A DNA stretch of 64,000 nucleotides. It comes from Helianthus annuus (taxonomy: Eukaryota > Streptophyta > Magnoliopsida > Asterales > Asteraceae). Below, one piece after another: positions 34,509 through 46,389 of this stretch. The notes under the pieces were generated by a model. That model was not told where the DNA came from. It was given only the letters and a program-made list of their open reading frames with translations, and did not search any database. Each line of letters starts with the position of its first letter. The stretch's first letter is position 1. Both the position numbers and the translations under genes were made by a program. The stretch is taken from positions 83,022,079 to 83,086,078 of the forward strand of contig NC_035433.2 of the NCBI RefSeq assembly GCF_002127325.2, in the 5' to 3' direction.

Positions 34509-34556
<48 letters not shown>

Positions 34557-34680
34557 AAGTTCTTGCGAGAACCACCTTTATTGTGAAAACCGCGAAAACC
34601 AATAACCTAAACCCCCCCCCCCCCAAAAAAAAAAAAAAAAAAAAAACCTAACCATCCCCCACCCACCCACCCACCCAAGT
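34509..34680. repeat. (TA)n microsatellite followed by C- and A-homopolymers
   Basis: 34509-34551 is pure TA/AT. A block 'cttgcgagaaccacctttat / gtgaaaaccgcgaaaacc' follows, then about 14 C, about 24 A and (ccca)n. The block between may be the end of a small transposon next to a TA-rich insertion site, but I could not define ends. Confidence 0.7.
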
Positions 34681-34839
34681 TAAATGCTAAAAAACTAAAC
34701 CATAAAGCTAAGCACCTCAAATTTAGGTTTTGCAAAATATGACAGTAGGCAAAGTTTATAAATTAAACTAAAAAGGTTCATTTAAAACTAATAAAACTAG
34801 ATATAAGAATATAAAATAAAATAAATCTCAGTTTCTCAC

Positions 34840-35928
34840 TTGCCTCTATATCTTGGAGAGGTACTACTAAAGATTCATCAGCTAGGCACTTCCTTAAGTT
34901 GCATACATAAAACATATCATGAATACCTGCCATTTCTTCTAGAAACTTTAGTTGATAAGCTACCGATCCAATTTTCTTAATAATCTCAAATGGTTTAACA
35001 AATCTTAGGCTTAGTTTCCTTTATTGCCAAATCGAACGACTCCTTTCCAAGGAGCTACTTTTAATAGCACTTTGTCTCCAACTTGGAATTCTATTAGTTT
35101 GCGTTGATGATCAACATAGCTCTTTTGACGATCTCGTGATGTTTTCAGTCTTTCCTTGACTTGAATTATTTTGTCAGTCGTCTCTTGCATAATTTCAGGA
35201 CCTGATAGTTGTTTTTCTCCTATTTCTTCCCAACATACTGTGTTCGGTATTTTCGTTCGTAGAGTGCTTCAAATGAAGCAACATTAATGCTTGTATGATA
35301 ACTATTGTTATAAGAGAATTCCATCAATGGCAAATGTTCATCCCAGCTTCCTCCAAAATCTATCACACAGGCTCTTAACATGTCTTCCAAAGTCTGAATT
35401 GTCCTTTCACTTTGTCCATCAGTTTGAGGATGATAGGGTGTACTTAAATTTAGTCGTGTTCCCATAGCTTTCTGGAAACTTTCCCAAAAATGAGAAGTAA
35501 AACAACTATCTCTATCGGATACAATGGATAATGGGACTCCATGTAACGAGACTATTTCATTCATATATGGTTTAGTTAAACGCTCCATACTAAAGGTTTC
35601 CTTCATTGGCAAAAAATGTGCAGACTTAGTTAATTGATCCACAATCACCAAGATTGTGTCATTACCTTTTCTTATTTTGGGTAATTTGGTAACAAAATCC
35701 ATTGTTATCAATTCCCATTTCCAAACTAGCATCTCCAATTGCTGAAGTAAACCTAAGGGTTTTTTTGATGCTTGGCTTTAACTTGTGAAAAAGTCAAACA
35801 CTTAGAGATGTAACTTGCTATGTCCCTTATTCCTATCCATCAGAAATTCTTCTTTAAGTCTTGATACATCTTGTAACTTCCAGGATGCATCGTATACTTG
35901 GATTTATGAGCTTCTTCTTGTAACGCTC
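34840..35928 (-). pseudogene. Element G: worn Ty3/gypsy integrase fragment
   Basis: The minus-strand core ORF (35738 to 35220) shows [34 protein letters not shown] and [20 protein letters not shown], so all three integrase acidic positions are recognisable. Upstream (to about 35928) are the zinc-binding region pieces. Downstream, C-terminal sequence ([20 protein letters not shown]) is in other frames with stops. Higher AT content than A, D or E suggests an older, separate gypsy family. It ends abruptly on both sides. Confidence 0.8.
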
Positions 35929-36679
35929 CGTGTTTTCACATTTATTTAATTAAATGCATATTCATTATTTATTCATTTATCATTTATTTATTCAAACATT
36001 TATTAAATAGTGAATAAATAAAAAAGGTTTAACAATCATTAACTAACTTAGTTAAGGTTTAAATTGAGGGGGACCAAACGTGCATATAATGAAACTAAAG
36101 TGCATGGGCTGCTGTGTAAATTTTTGAAACTTAAAAATAACAAAAAACCAAACGAAAGGGCGCGCCAGGACTCGAACCCGTGAACCCCGCCCCAAACACA
36201 CGCGCATTACCCAGTCTGCCATAGGCCTCATGCAGTCATATTCATAAACCGATTAATATTTATACACGGTTCCCGTTTAAACCTGATTTTCAAGTTGCCG
36301 CCAAAACAACATATACGCGTAAACAACCTGTCTTCTTTCCTTCGTTCGATCAATCCCTGATATGTCGGGATTTCGATCACCCGAAACATTATAAATTATC
36401 GACACCCACACCTCATTTTGCTTACACCTTCATTCCTCACATCACTGTCGATCGCACACTCACACCTCTCTCCCTCTCTATTCCGATTAATACTCTCTCA
36501 GTCGCGGGAAAGAACGGAAATCCGGCGGAGAAACGTGCGTCGCTGGATAAGTCGTCAGAGAAGACGACTTACACGCCAGAATCTCGCCGCGTCCTCGTTC
36601 GGTATACTCCTACCTCCTGTTCAATTAAATCCGAAGTCCTTTTGGTTATGACTGCTGCAATATGTATTCATATACTTTA
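35929..36679 (+). repeat. LTR-like fragment H (left part)
   Basis: Starts TGTAACGCTCCG right where the integrase fragment G breaks, consistent with an inserted LTR. It has a TATA-like cattataaatta at 36388-36399. Element C then interrupts it (CTTTA duplication), and the sequence continues at 57579. The LTR identity is inference, as no partner is seen. Confidence 0.4.
36168..36235 (-). other. tRNA-like remnant (not a functional tRNA)
   Basis: The minus strand has a box A-like tggcagactgggtaatgcg and a box B-like gggttcgagtcc with near-normal spacing, but the 5' and 3' acceptor segments do not pair and the T-stem is imperfect. It may be a SINE head or pseudo-tRNA inside fragment H. Confidence 0.4.
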
Positions 36680-38902
36680 TGTCACACCCCAACTGATGGC
36701 GGAATCATCGAGGCGCTACACTAAGCGAACAGATTGCTCAAGAAATACCATAATGACTATTTAAATGACAATATTTAACGACGCTTAATTTCCCATACAA
36801 TCAAACTCATATTTCATTCAATAATCAAACGGTTTTCATATTCCAGAACAAAGCAGTTCGACAACTAGATTTTTATTACAAGTTTCTAAAGCATAAAACC
36901 TAAGTCCAGTTGCGGTGCGATCCAATCAACCTGTCACATACGTTAAAATACAAGTCAATACAATAAAGTAAAGGTGAGCATATAGGTTTGCGTAATAATA
37001 GCATGGTAGAGAAAAAGTGACGCGAAATACCATATACACAAACATGATACACAAAAAACACATAGCAAAACCAGGCAAATTTCACATGCTAAATTCCGTG
37101 AGAAGGCTGGCGCGTCCATCCTAGCTAGACCCCGTCGGGTGTCAGCCACACTATAGTACCATACTAGCTAAGGAGGAAGTGAACGAAAATATGTCCTAGT
37201 ATACATGTTTCTAGCATCACGTAAGAGCATATGTAGCAGATATTCGCGTGAGATAAACAGTTTAGTATGCGTGGTGTGATTTAATATATGTGGAACGTAT
37301 GTAACACCCAAAAGTGCGTTTAAAGCGAAAAAGGGTTCAAGTATACTCACCGTGGGTGCGTAACAGGAAACACGGTTGGTCTTGAGGGAGCGAGGAGAGT
37401 GTCGGGTCAGCCTGCGGGTGAGATCAGAAGTGCATCAGTCTTCCGGTGCGAAAAAACAGTTGAACAAAACATCGGGTGGGTGCTGGGTCACTTCGGCCGA
37501 ACTGATCCAAGCAACTTCGATCGAAGTTGTCTTGGTCAACTTCGGTCGAAGTTGACTGCATTGTTGTCTTGTGATGTTGAGTACTCCACTTCGGTCGAAC
37601 TGGCCAAGCTACTTCGGCCGAAGTCAACTTCGGTCGAAGTTGGCTGGCCAGTTTCGAGCGAAGTTGGTTGTTTGGTGTCCGATTTGGTGCGTTTTCGTGC
37701 TGTTTGTCGAGGAAATCGAGTGTCCAGCTCCAACCTTGAGCTACTGAGCAAAACATAGGCTGGAGAGGTCTTGTAGAGCGAGTTTCGCCATTTTACAGGA
37801 ACTTAGACTAATTCATGCGAACTTGGCGGTTCATATGAGTTAGTCTAGTTCGTATAAAGCGACTATATCGTTTTTGTGCTTCCGGGTCTGGGTTTCCCGC
37901 TTGAAACAGACGTAAAAGTCAGATCTATTTCAAGTTTGAGGTCGACAATGCCTCATTCCACTACTTAGTGAACAAGACACACGTCGGTTAGTCCGTTTTA
38001 AGTGAAAAATCAAAGCTTTATCTGTTTTCTCAGATCTAGCACCTTGTGAGCCAAAACCATCAAGATTTCTGACTTGGGTAGCCAATGCTAAGCCCAATAC
38101 CCACAAACAAGCGTAGATCTAAGTGAAAAGAAGAAGTTTTGTAGAAAAAGATGAAGTTTTAGTAAAAGAGAAGTTCGTAAATGAAATCGAAGGTAAAACC
38201 TTGTGAAAATCGTTGTATAAACGTTGTGTTGTGCTTAAAACAAAGGTTTCTTACTTGTAAAATCAGTGAAATGGGTGTAGGAGAGTTCTGGAGCGAAGTG
38301 GCAGCAAGGAATGAGCAAATAGGGGAGAGAGGTATTTATAGGAAGTGAGATTTAGAGCTGGTTCAGGGCTAGTTCGGTCGAAGGGGGTCCCTTGGAGCCC
38401 ACTTCGGTCGAACCTGGTAAACTGGTGGAAGGTTGCCCCACTTCGAGCGACGTGGGGAGTGCCTGGTTCGGCCGAACTTGGCCTGCGGGCCAAGTTTGGC
38501 GTTTCGTTTCGTGTTTTAGCTGATTGTTTGGCGTTTTATTCGTATAGGTTAGTTATATTCAGCATATTTAAGTGTTATTAAGCGTTTTAGGTACTTTAAG
38601 TACTTAAATTAATTTAATTTAAATCAAATAGATAAGCAAGGTAGTATGCGTCTTAGTTCCCAAGCCTTGCGAGAGTCGCGTTGTTGTTTAAGCGAGCAGA
38701 TAGTCTTGGAAACATCACGCAATAGTATTGTTGATTAGCGAGTGCGATATAAGTGTTGTGAGGTGCGATGCATTGATAAGATGAGCGATGTAAGGTGAAA
38801 ATATGCAATGTAGCGTAGTAAGCAATATAGTTTACATTATGATCTGAATCTCTGGACCTAGGCGTAACGGGAATAACGAGCACAAAAGTGCGGGTTGTTA
38901 CA
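36680..38902 (-). repeat. 3' LTR of element C (2223 bp)
   Basis: Pairs with 42992-43383 plus 55871-57573. About 100 bp near 37215-37310 are missing from the other copy. It contains acttcggtcgaagt-type palindromes at 37490-37690 and 38370-38480, and a TATA at 38333-38340 (reverse). Confidence 0.93.
38333..38490 (-). promoter_or_regulatory. LTR promoter region of C: TATA and upstream ttcggtcgaa cluster
   Basis: Reverse 'ctataaatacc' at 38332-38342. Immediately upstream on the minus strand are ttcggtcgaag, cttcggtcgaacc, cttcgagcgacg and ttcggccgaactt. The other LTR copy has the same layout at 57004-57150. Confidence 0.55.
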
Positions 38903-38917
38903 GTCTCCCCTGCTTTA
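38903..38917 (-). other. Polypurine tract of C
   Basis: The minus strand reads taaagcaggggagac directly before TGTAACAACC. Confidence 0.8.
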
Positions 38918-39399
38918 GGAAATTTCATCCCGAGATTTATTCGAAAGGGAGACCTTGAGGTTTCACATGAATAGATAACGATAAAAGCGTTAGGGTGCAC
39001 TGAGAATGAACGAGCGGTCGAACGAGGGTTGACATGTGAGGGCGTTTCGGTGGCATGAGGGATCGACTGAGCAAAAGAGGCTTGATTGACTAGAGGGTAG
39101 AAGCTCACGAGTTAACGATGCATAATGTTTTAGGTTTTCGAAAAGTTTTGTTAATTTATTGCAAAAGGTTTTAAGGAAAACTTGATTTATGAAAATTTTC
39201 TTACGACGCGGTGTTAAGCTGAATCGGGTTAAACCTGTGTTGTAAGAAAAGTTTTTATTTGTACAAAGGTTTTCAATAAAATCAAAAAAATTTAGAAAGT
39301 TTTGCCATTTATTTTTTAAATAAAGTAAAAGTTTTAACGGTATTAAAAACTTTAATTTGCGTCAAACCCATTATGGCATCTTTCTACGAAAGTTTGATA

Positions 39400-39462
39400 G
39401 TATGGCTAAAACACTTATATATAGGAAGTACCAGCGGCGTATCCACCATGTTTTAGCCATAC
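39400..39462 (-). other. Conserved-loop hairpin, copy 1 (element C)
   Basis: Stem gtatggctaaaaca (39400-39413) pairs with tgttttagccatac (39449-39462). The 35-nt loop between them contains, on the sense (minus) strand, ggtggatacgccgctgg followed by tacttcctatatataag. Confidence 0.85.
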
Positions 39463-39613
39463 CGCCTCCGGCCCGTGGATCGGTGTCATATGTGTTGACA
39501 TGATATGGATGGATTTCGGTATCCTCGGTCCATGTGGCGAAAGGTTGGACCAAGTATTTTCAAGGCTTAGATATTGTCGAGCCCCACATGGCACGTTTTC
39601 ACGGAAGGTTGTT

Positions 39614-39678
39614 GATATGGCTAAAACACTTATATATAGGAAGTACCAGCGGCGTATCCACCATATTTTAGCCATATC
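39614..39678 (-). other. Conserved-loop hairpin, copy 2 (element C)
   Basis: Stem gatatggctaaaaca with tattttagccatatc. The loop (39629-39663) is identical to copy 1. The outer stem differs from copy 1 but still pairs. Confidence 0.85.
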
Positions 39679-39790
39679 GCCTCCTTCCCGTGAGGCGATG
39701 TCATGCGTGTCAACGTAAATTGGATAGATTTTCGGTGCCCTTGGTCCAAACGGAAAAAGGGTTGGACCAAGTTTGAAAGAAAACCAAGTA

Positions 39791-40170
39791 AGCTTGAGCG
39801 AATAAGCGGATTGCAAACTTAGTTAGGGATAAGAGTGTGCGCGTATGGTTTAACGATTGGAGTTTCGAAGCGGCAAAAGCGGCATAAGCGATAAGCGTTA
39901 AAGCGTCGAGGGGGAGGAAAAGCGATAAGCGGAGTGATAGCGTTAAGCGTCGAGAGGGGAAAGCGATAAGCGATAACGATAAATACGCGATATGAATGCG
40001 ATACGCGAAAGCGACAAATATGCAATGAGAATGCGATAAGCGATGCGACGTAATTTTTATCAAAAGCGAGATTGCGTTGCTATAGATTGAGAAGCGATGA
40101 GAAGTTATGCCTTGCGAAGGAGTTTTGCGTGTGAAAATAGTTACCATAATATAAAAGGTCTGATAACGTT
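39791..40170 (-). repeat. aagcgata-rich low-complexity tract
   Basis: Many variants of 'aagcgataagcg' and 'gcgatacgcg' words at 39870-40060, non-coding. The pattern also appears more weakly around 38740-38830 and near the E LTR. Confidence 0.6.
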
Positions 40171-40206
40171 CAACTACACATGGCATTTCTCCACGAAAGT
40201 TTGATA

Positions 40207-40268
40207 GCATGGCAAAGCACTTATATATAGGAAGTACCAGCAGCGTATCCACCATGCTTTAACCACAC
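40207..40268 (-). other. Conserved-loop hairpin, copy 3 (element C)
   Basis: Stem gcatggcaaagca with tgctttaaccac, imperfect (a bulge). The loop (40220-40254) has one substitution relative to copy 1. Confidence 0.75.
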
Positions 40269-40304
40269 TGTCTCCGTCTCGTGAATAGATGCCACGCTTG
40301 TCGA

Positions 40305-40364
40305 CATGGTTAAGTCACTTATATATAGGAAGTACCAGCGGCGTATCCACCACGCTTAACCATG
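40305..40364 (-). other. Conserved-loop hairpin, copy 4 (element C)
   Basis: Stem catggttaag (40305-40314) with cttaaccatg (40355-40364). The loop (40318-40352) is identical to copy 1. Relative to copies 1 and 2, a C:G pair in the stem is replaced by T:A. Confidence 0.82.
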
Positions 40365-40647
40365 CTTTTAGCGTTATGGCACCATTAGAATTCACTACGA
40401 TCTCCCTGCACCTACCAAGAGTAATCCTGTGTGCACCCGTGATTAATGTGGTATTTGCAGGATTATCGTAACTTGATTTAAAGGCGCGTAGTAGTGATTG
40501 TAAAAACACATTATATCGTGATATATCATATAGTGCTAATAATAAGTTTAGTGTGTGAACCTAGACTAAGTGCGAGAGGGGAAGAGAGAGAGAGAGAGAG
40601 ATAGAGATGTCGTCGTGTGCATAGGCGACATCGATCTATAGAATCAA

Positions 40648-41884
40648 TTACAAAGTATAAAAGCTAACGTCGAGGAACATACCGTTAACATTGTCATTCT
40701 GTGTCAGGTTGGCATCAATGGCGAGAACTCCTGCTTGTTCTGCAGTTGCTGTTGGAGTTTCTGATGTCGCTGCGGTTGCTGGTGCGTCGGCTGCAGGGCC
40801 TGCGGGCTGTATCGGTGGTGCAGGAAGTGCAGGTACAACTTGCAAGCGTGGTCCTGTGCGGCAGTTGCGGGTAAAGTGACCGAAACAGTTGCAGTTGATG
40901 CAATAGCGGCAGCTGGCTCCGATCTGGTGGTGGTACGTACATTTCGGGCACTGAGGATGAGTCTCGATGTAGTTACGCCTTGGGTAAGATGGAATTGCCT
41001 GGAGAGGTTCAGGGTTGAGCGGTGCAGTTGCTGAATAGTTGAGGCTCGAGCTTTTTCTCTTGCGGCTAGGTTCGGCGGCGTCTTGCAACGGTGCATCATC
41101 GTCGGATAAGTCGATGGTAGCTTGATTAAGCTTCTTGGTGGTACCTTTGGAGAAGACTCCGTCCATGATTCGCTTGTCGTTGATTTCTGCGGCTAATTAA
41201 TAGGCTTCTTCGATGGTAGCCGGTCTTGGAGCTTCGACAAAATCGCCCACACACTCAGGCAAAGCACGAAGGTACTTTTTGATCGCCTTTTCAGGAGTGT
41301 CAACTTGGCTCGGGCAAATGACGCTCAGCTGTTTGAACCTTGCTATGAGGCCGGCGTTGTCACCTTCAACTTGTTTGATATCCCAAAATTTGCTTTTTAG
41401 CTTCTGGACTTCGTAGGGAGGGCAATATTCTTCCTTCATGAGCTCCTTCAGCTCATCCCAGGATAGCGCGTATGCTGCGTCGTTCTCGCGTTTGTTACGC
41501 TCGGCTGTCCACCAGTCGAGGGCTCTTGATTGAAATACTCCTGTGGCGCACGTGGTATGAAAGTGCTCGGGGCACCCACTCTGACGAAGGGTAACCTCGA
41601 TAGCATCGAACCACTGAAACATCTGAGATACGCCTTCTTCTCCTGTGAAGGCCATTGGTCCACAAGCTTTGAACTGCTTGTAGGAGAAAGTAGACTTCGG
41701 TGCATTGGCGTTAGAGTCTTCCTATGTCTGCGAGTTCTTCCTATGTCTGCGAGTTGCTGAGGGCTTGAACTTGTGAGACGATTTGAGGAATGACCTTGGC
41801 CATTTCCTTGGCCACGAGCGAGGCAATCCTCTTATCGGCGTTTCGTCGGGTTTGACGTCGCGAGTTGGAAGCGTTCGAAGACAT
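40648..41884 (-). pseudogene. Element C gag with zinc knuckle
   Basis: Starts MSSNASNSRRQTRRNADKR at 41884. A stop occurs near 41739 within a small duplication of 'aactcgcagacataggaag'. The capsid core follows (GEEGVSQMFQWFDAIEVTL, ALDWWTAER, MKEEYCPPYEVQKLKSKFW). A further stop falls just after IEEAY (41197). Then a Lys/Pro-rich linker and a Cys/His region (CPKCTYHHQIGASCRYC, CINCNCFGHFTRNC). The frame reads into the first residues expected of the protease region (NVNGMFL), then changes to unrelated sequence and stops at 40648. Gag could once have packaged the element's RNA, and pol has been lost. Confidence 0.9.
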
Positions 41885-42975
41885 CTACACAAAGGGATTT
41901 GGAATGAGATTCGATCATAATGATTTTGAGTTTTACGATGCGATTTAGCGCGTTTTAAAACTTGTTGTAGTTAATATAGTAATACGTATTCACATAGGAT
42001 TTCACATAGGAACCACGTATATCCTAGATCTTCACATATTCACATAAGCACGTATATTCACATACTATTTATACGTATATATATATATATGTATATATAT
42101 TTTTATATATATAGGTCTATATATAGAGAGAGAGCGCGAGGACGCGTTTAAGAGGGTTGTTATGATTTAGTTTTGTTGCGAGTATTAGCTTTTGTTTTGG
42201 ATTACGATGGCTGTGCGAGTTGTGCGCATAATCGTAAAGAGAAAAAGCGATAAAACGAGAAATCAAGAAAGCGATTTTCAATTGAAAACACATAAGAATA
42301 ATAAAATTCGATGATGCGTAAAATCGACGATTGCAGACTTGAAATTTAATGGAGCGTCCTGGGTTTCGAGACAGCGACTAGCCAAAGTGGTTCAATCGTT
42401 CTCCAAATTCGGACACGCCCTTTGGCCTAATAAGTGGATGCTCTCACCGCCTCGTGGCTAACGACATCACCCTTCCAGTTACTATGCGCTCCGAGTCGTC
42501 GAAACAACCGAGACTTTGGTGAGATTTGAAAATCGTTGAGTGGGACGCGTCTTCAAGATTCGGGTTTCACCCCTAACTTAATAACTTCGAATCCCTGATT
42601 GTGGTTTCCTTCCCGGACCCATCAGGAGGTTTTACACCAGATAGAATAGAATGGGAAATTCCCGTTAAGATGTGGATATCACTCCTAACTTAACAGAGAA
42701 TTTCGTGCCAAAATAGAATACGCAGAGTGAGGGATTCGTCAAGAGTTCACGCTCTTCACACCTAATCTCGCCAAATCGACTCGTTGGTGATGTATGAATA
42801 TCTTTGTGACTCCGTGTGTTGTGTCCAATTCTTAGGAAAGACTTCGTAAAGTATTTTAAGTCCAAAGATAAGAGATTAGAAAGCAATGCAAGGAGAATAA
42901 AGTTTTAATCAGATAAGGGATAAGCATATAGTTTCCTACTATAGACTAGGCAATCTACCTAATTCCCTATAGTTA
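41885..42975 (-). other. Leader of element C
   Basis: Non-coding. It contains a (TA)n tract at 42067-42118 and a (ga/gc) run just after. No ORF is supported. Confidence 0.6.
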
Positions 42976-42988
42976 TGGCTCTGATACC
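42976..42988 (-). other. Primer-binding site of C (initiator-Met tRNA)
   Basis: The minus strand reads tggtatcagagcc, 3 bases from the LTR end. Confidence 0.88.
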
Positions 42989-42991
42989 AAT

Positions 42992-43383
42992 CTGTCACAC
43001 CCCAACCGATGGTGGAATCATCAGGGCGTGGCACTAAGCGAACAGATTGCTCAAGAAATACCATAATGACTATTTAAATGACAACATTTAACGATGCTTA
43101 ATTTCCCATACAATCAAAGCAGTTCGACAACTAGATTTTTATTACATGTTTCTAAAGCATAAAACGTAAGTCCAGTTGCGGTGCGATCCAATCAACCTGT
43201 CACATACGTTATAATACAAGTCAATACAATAAAGTAAAGGAGAGCATACATGTTTGCGTAATAATAGCATGGTAGAGAAAAAGTGACGCGAAATACCATA
43301 TACACAAACATGATACACAAAAACACATAGCAAAACCAGGCAAATTTCACATGCTAAATTCCGTGAGAAGGTTGGTGCGTCCA
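42992..43383 (-). repeat. 5' LTR of element C, distal part before D
   Basis: Matches 36680-37100 of the 3' LTR, then is cut by D with the GTCCA duplication (43379-43383). Confidence 0.92.
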
Positions 43384-44221
43384 TGTAACATTTGTGCTTG
43401 TAATCATTATGAACAGTTCAATTATCAATAAAACAATTTTATTTTATCCCAATGATTGTTTGATTGTGTTTTACATTTTTCATGTTTTGATTTTCGTTCA
43501 ATTTCAAACTCTACATCGCTTTCTGGAGCATTATACGCAAACTGGTGCGTAAACGTACTCAGTTTAATGCGACAAATACTCCGGAACATCAACATATACT
43601 CAACATACCTTAAATAACCTTTACATAACTTAGAAATAAGTTTTAAAGGCTTTGGTGTGGCAAAAACAAGATAATTCGCTTACAGGGACTAAACTTGACA
43701 AACTGTAAAAGTATGCCAATTTGAACTGTAACGAACATTCCGGAACATGTCCATAAGTTAAACATACCATAAATATCCTTTACACAGCTTAGAAATAGGC
43801 TTTGAGGGGTTTGGTATGCTAAAATAAACTTTTGGGTCATTCAGGGACTAAAAGTGTCAAAAAGTGCACAAGTTTGCACTTTTGCGCATAACTTACGTTC
43901 TGAATACATCCGGACATCCAAAAATTTATGTAAGCATCCTTATATTATGCCTTAGTGTTTGGCATGAGAAAAATCCATTCGTCGCGTCATTTGGACCGTC
44001 TTTCGCGCTTATGCGCATTCCGTCGTAATTAAGCGAACACCGCGATCGTACGGCCAAACGAGCCAACATCCGGAACATTTTTGGGCATGTTCCATGTCCA
44101 CAATGTTTAGGCATCATTTTGGGGCCTTAAAGATGGCTTTACAGGTCTTAAAAGGGCTGGAAATAGCTTAAAAACGCAACAGGGGCCAAATATGTAAATT
44201 CTGCAAGTGGTGCAGATCAGA

Positions 44222-44468
44222 CGGGGCCAGGCGACCCGCGTAAGATCTGCACTCCCTTTCACGCGGGCCGCGTGAGGATGTCTGACAGAAAGATTTTGCA
44301 TTTAATGCAAAATCTGGCCTTTCGTTCGATCAAGAGGCGATGCCTTTTCACCCAATGAAGGGCCAAGGGCCAAGTTCAGTGAATTTAACCATTGGACACA
44401 TGTACGCACGAGATCAAGGCACGATATTCGATAAAACGATCCTAACGGTTCCACTTTTCCTATAAATA
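44222..44468 (+). promoter_or_regulatory. LTR promoter region of D: gcgggccgcg words and TATA
   Basis: gcgacccgcgtaagatctgc and cacgcgggccgcgtgagg lie at 44230-44277, about 190 bp before the TATA box tataaata (44461-44468). A C homopolymer follows TATA and differs in length between the two LTRs. The 3' LTR TATA is at 53295-53302. Confidence 0.6.
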
Positions 44469-45550
44469 CCCCCCCCCCCCTTGTGTAAAAATCACAACAA
44501 TCTGATCTTGAAGCTCTAAGTTGAAACCATTGTTTCATACCTGAGCTATTTGATCTAGATTAGCACTCGGGGACCCTCCGTAAGTCTTCTTTTGCTCTTT
44601 TATTCGCTTTTCGAGTCCGAAAGTCAACGTTTTGTTGACTTTCTGCATTGACCAGCTTATGGTCGATGCGAAGTTCATGGAACTTCATAACGTGAGCGTG
44701 ATCACGATGGTTATGGTCCATAGTGACCATACCTACTGATCACCACGTTATCTAGGCTCGGTGACGAGTCGTAGTTTCGGCCAAAATGTGCATTCTTGCA
44801 TATTTTGTAACCAAACTACTCGTGGGCATCAAAGCCGTTTGTTTTGATGTCAAACCTGTTTTCTAAACTTAGTTAAGCATGTTCTAACATGCTTAGCTCG
44901 TCACGTTTAGTATAGTGCTTATATAGGGTCGTAAGGTAAGCGATCTAAACCATCGCTTATACTTTCGAACCCGACCCATTTGGTCGATCTTTAGGATCCG
45001 ACCAAACATATTAGGTGACCATAGCTATAACCTTCCGAGGTTATACCTTGTGGTCGCAATGTTAGGCGTTCCATACGCGTTCTACGCGAATGACGCGTTA
45101 GGGTGGCATAAGCTACCTCAACGGGTCGTGATGGACCGTAAGCACTTAGGTTAAGTTTCATTTTAGTATTTAGGCTTTGTTAAACCATATTACACGAGTC
45201 TCCATACTCGTTTGGTTTTCGAACCCGCGTACTGTCCGATCCTTCCGATTTGGTCCGGTATATTAACATAAGCTACCTATTAGGTGCCGTTGATATTCCG
45301 TGATCTTTAGCATTATCTGGTTATTTTACAAGGAACTCAAAGCAATCTCAGGTGAGTACATAGAACCCCTCTTTTACTGTTTTCCAACTATTTTGGGGTG
45401 AAACACATGTGCCTATCTGTTACATTCATGCTTTCCATGTTTTCACATCATATGCCTGCTATGTTGTTAGTACATTATAGTACATGATTTCATTACATTT
45501 CATGCTATGTATGCCCATTGTGTGCGTACTTAGTACATTGTTTTACATTA

Positions 45551-45790
45551 CATTTCTGTTGCATATGTTTACTCAGCATATGGACACATTGATTTATATG
45601 AACATTTCTGTTGCATATGTTTACTCAGCATATGGACACATTGATTTACATGAACATTTCTGTTGCATATGTTTACTCAACATATGGACACATTGATTTA
45701 CATGAACAATTCTGCTGCATATGTTTACTCAGCATATGGGCACATTGATTTACATGAGCACTTCTGCTTCGTATGTTTACTTAGCATACT
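45551..45790 (+). repeat. 52-bp tandem repeats in the D 5' LTR
   Basis: Units begin catttctgttgcatatgttt at 45551, 45603, 45655, 45707 and 45759 (the last incomplete), period exactly 52. Each contains the inverted pair gcatatg...catatgg. They lie downstream of TATA, so they should be transcribed. Confidence 0.93.
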
Positions 45791-46389
45791 TAGTACAATT
45801 GTTTACATCACATGCCTTCATTTTGTTATGACATTTGGTTTGTTTAAACATGGGACAATACATTCATTAACATTGATCACGCCGTTCGTTAGTAGGTAGT
45901 GGTACCATAGGAATTGACAACTCCCATTCCTGAAGTCCTGGGTTTGATAGGACTGGAAGGAATGACCGAATTCGATATACATAACTTAGATAAACCTTTA
46001 ATTTGTTTAAGGGTTTATCGCCACAGTCTCAAGGCTTGGATGTATGCATAGTTTACAATACCGCATAAATGTTAATATCAATAGAGCATGCATTTTTCCA
46101 CAGAACATAACGTTGATTTAACCCACGTGTTACTTCAACGACTTGTTTTGTGCAGTTTACATATGGTTTAAGTTGATACATTTCGCTTACCATACATGAT
46201 ACATTTTGGGATACATATTACATGATTTACATTGAACATAAACACGTCGACATTGACATACACATTTGGTCGTTTACATTTGAACATAAACATTTGACAT
46301 GGTTTACAATAACACTTGACATTTGGTTTACACATGAACAATTTACACGGTGGATTGGTTTGGGTAAATGATTTAAGTAACGTGGCGTA

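Larger units (their letters stand above)
39361..39790 (-). repeat. Two tandem about 210-bp modules in C, each with hairpins
   Basis: The modules at about 39361-39590 and 39585-39790 align along their length. Each contains the conserved-loop hairpin and, about 60 bp on, a second small inverted repeat (ggtcca...tggacc, at 39523-39554 and 39739-39771) whose loops differ. Confidence 0.8.

Noticed and set aside
34553..34610. Helitron or MITE end next to the TA microsatellite
   Set aside because: The 'gcgagaaccac...gaaaaccgcgaaaacc' block is suggestive, but I could not find a second end or a target-site signature.
36168..36235. Functional tRNA gene
   Set aside because: Box A and B words are present, but the acceptor arms do not pair and the T-stem is imperfect.
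37399..37758. 119-codon plus-strand ORF in the C LTR
   Set aside because: It is created by the repeated cttcggtcgaagt words, lies inside an LTR and is antisense to the element.
39400..40364. Hammerhead ribozymes (retrozyme) as explanation of the hairpins
   Set aside because: Neither strand of the loop contains the CTGATGA and GAAA core boxes. Another self-cleaving class is not excluded.
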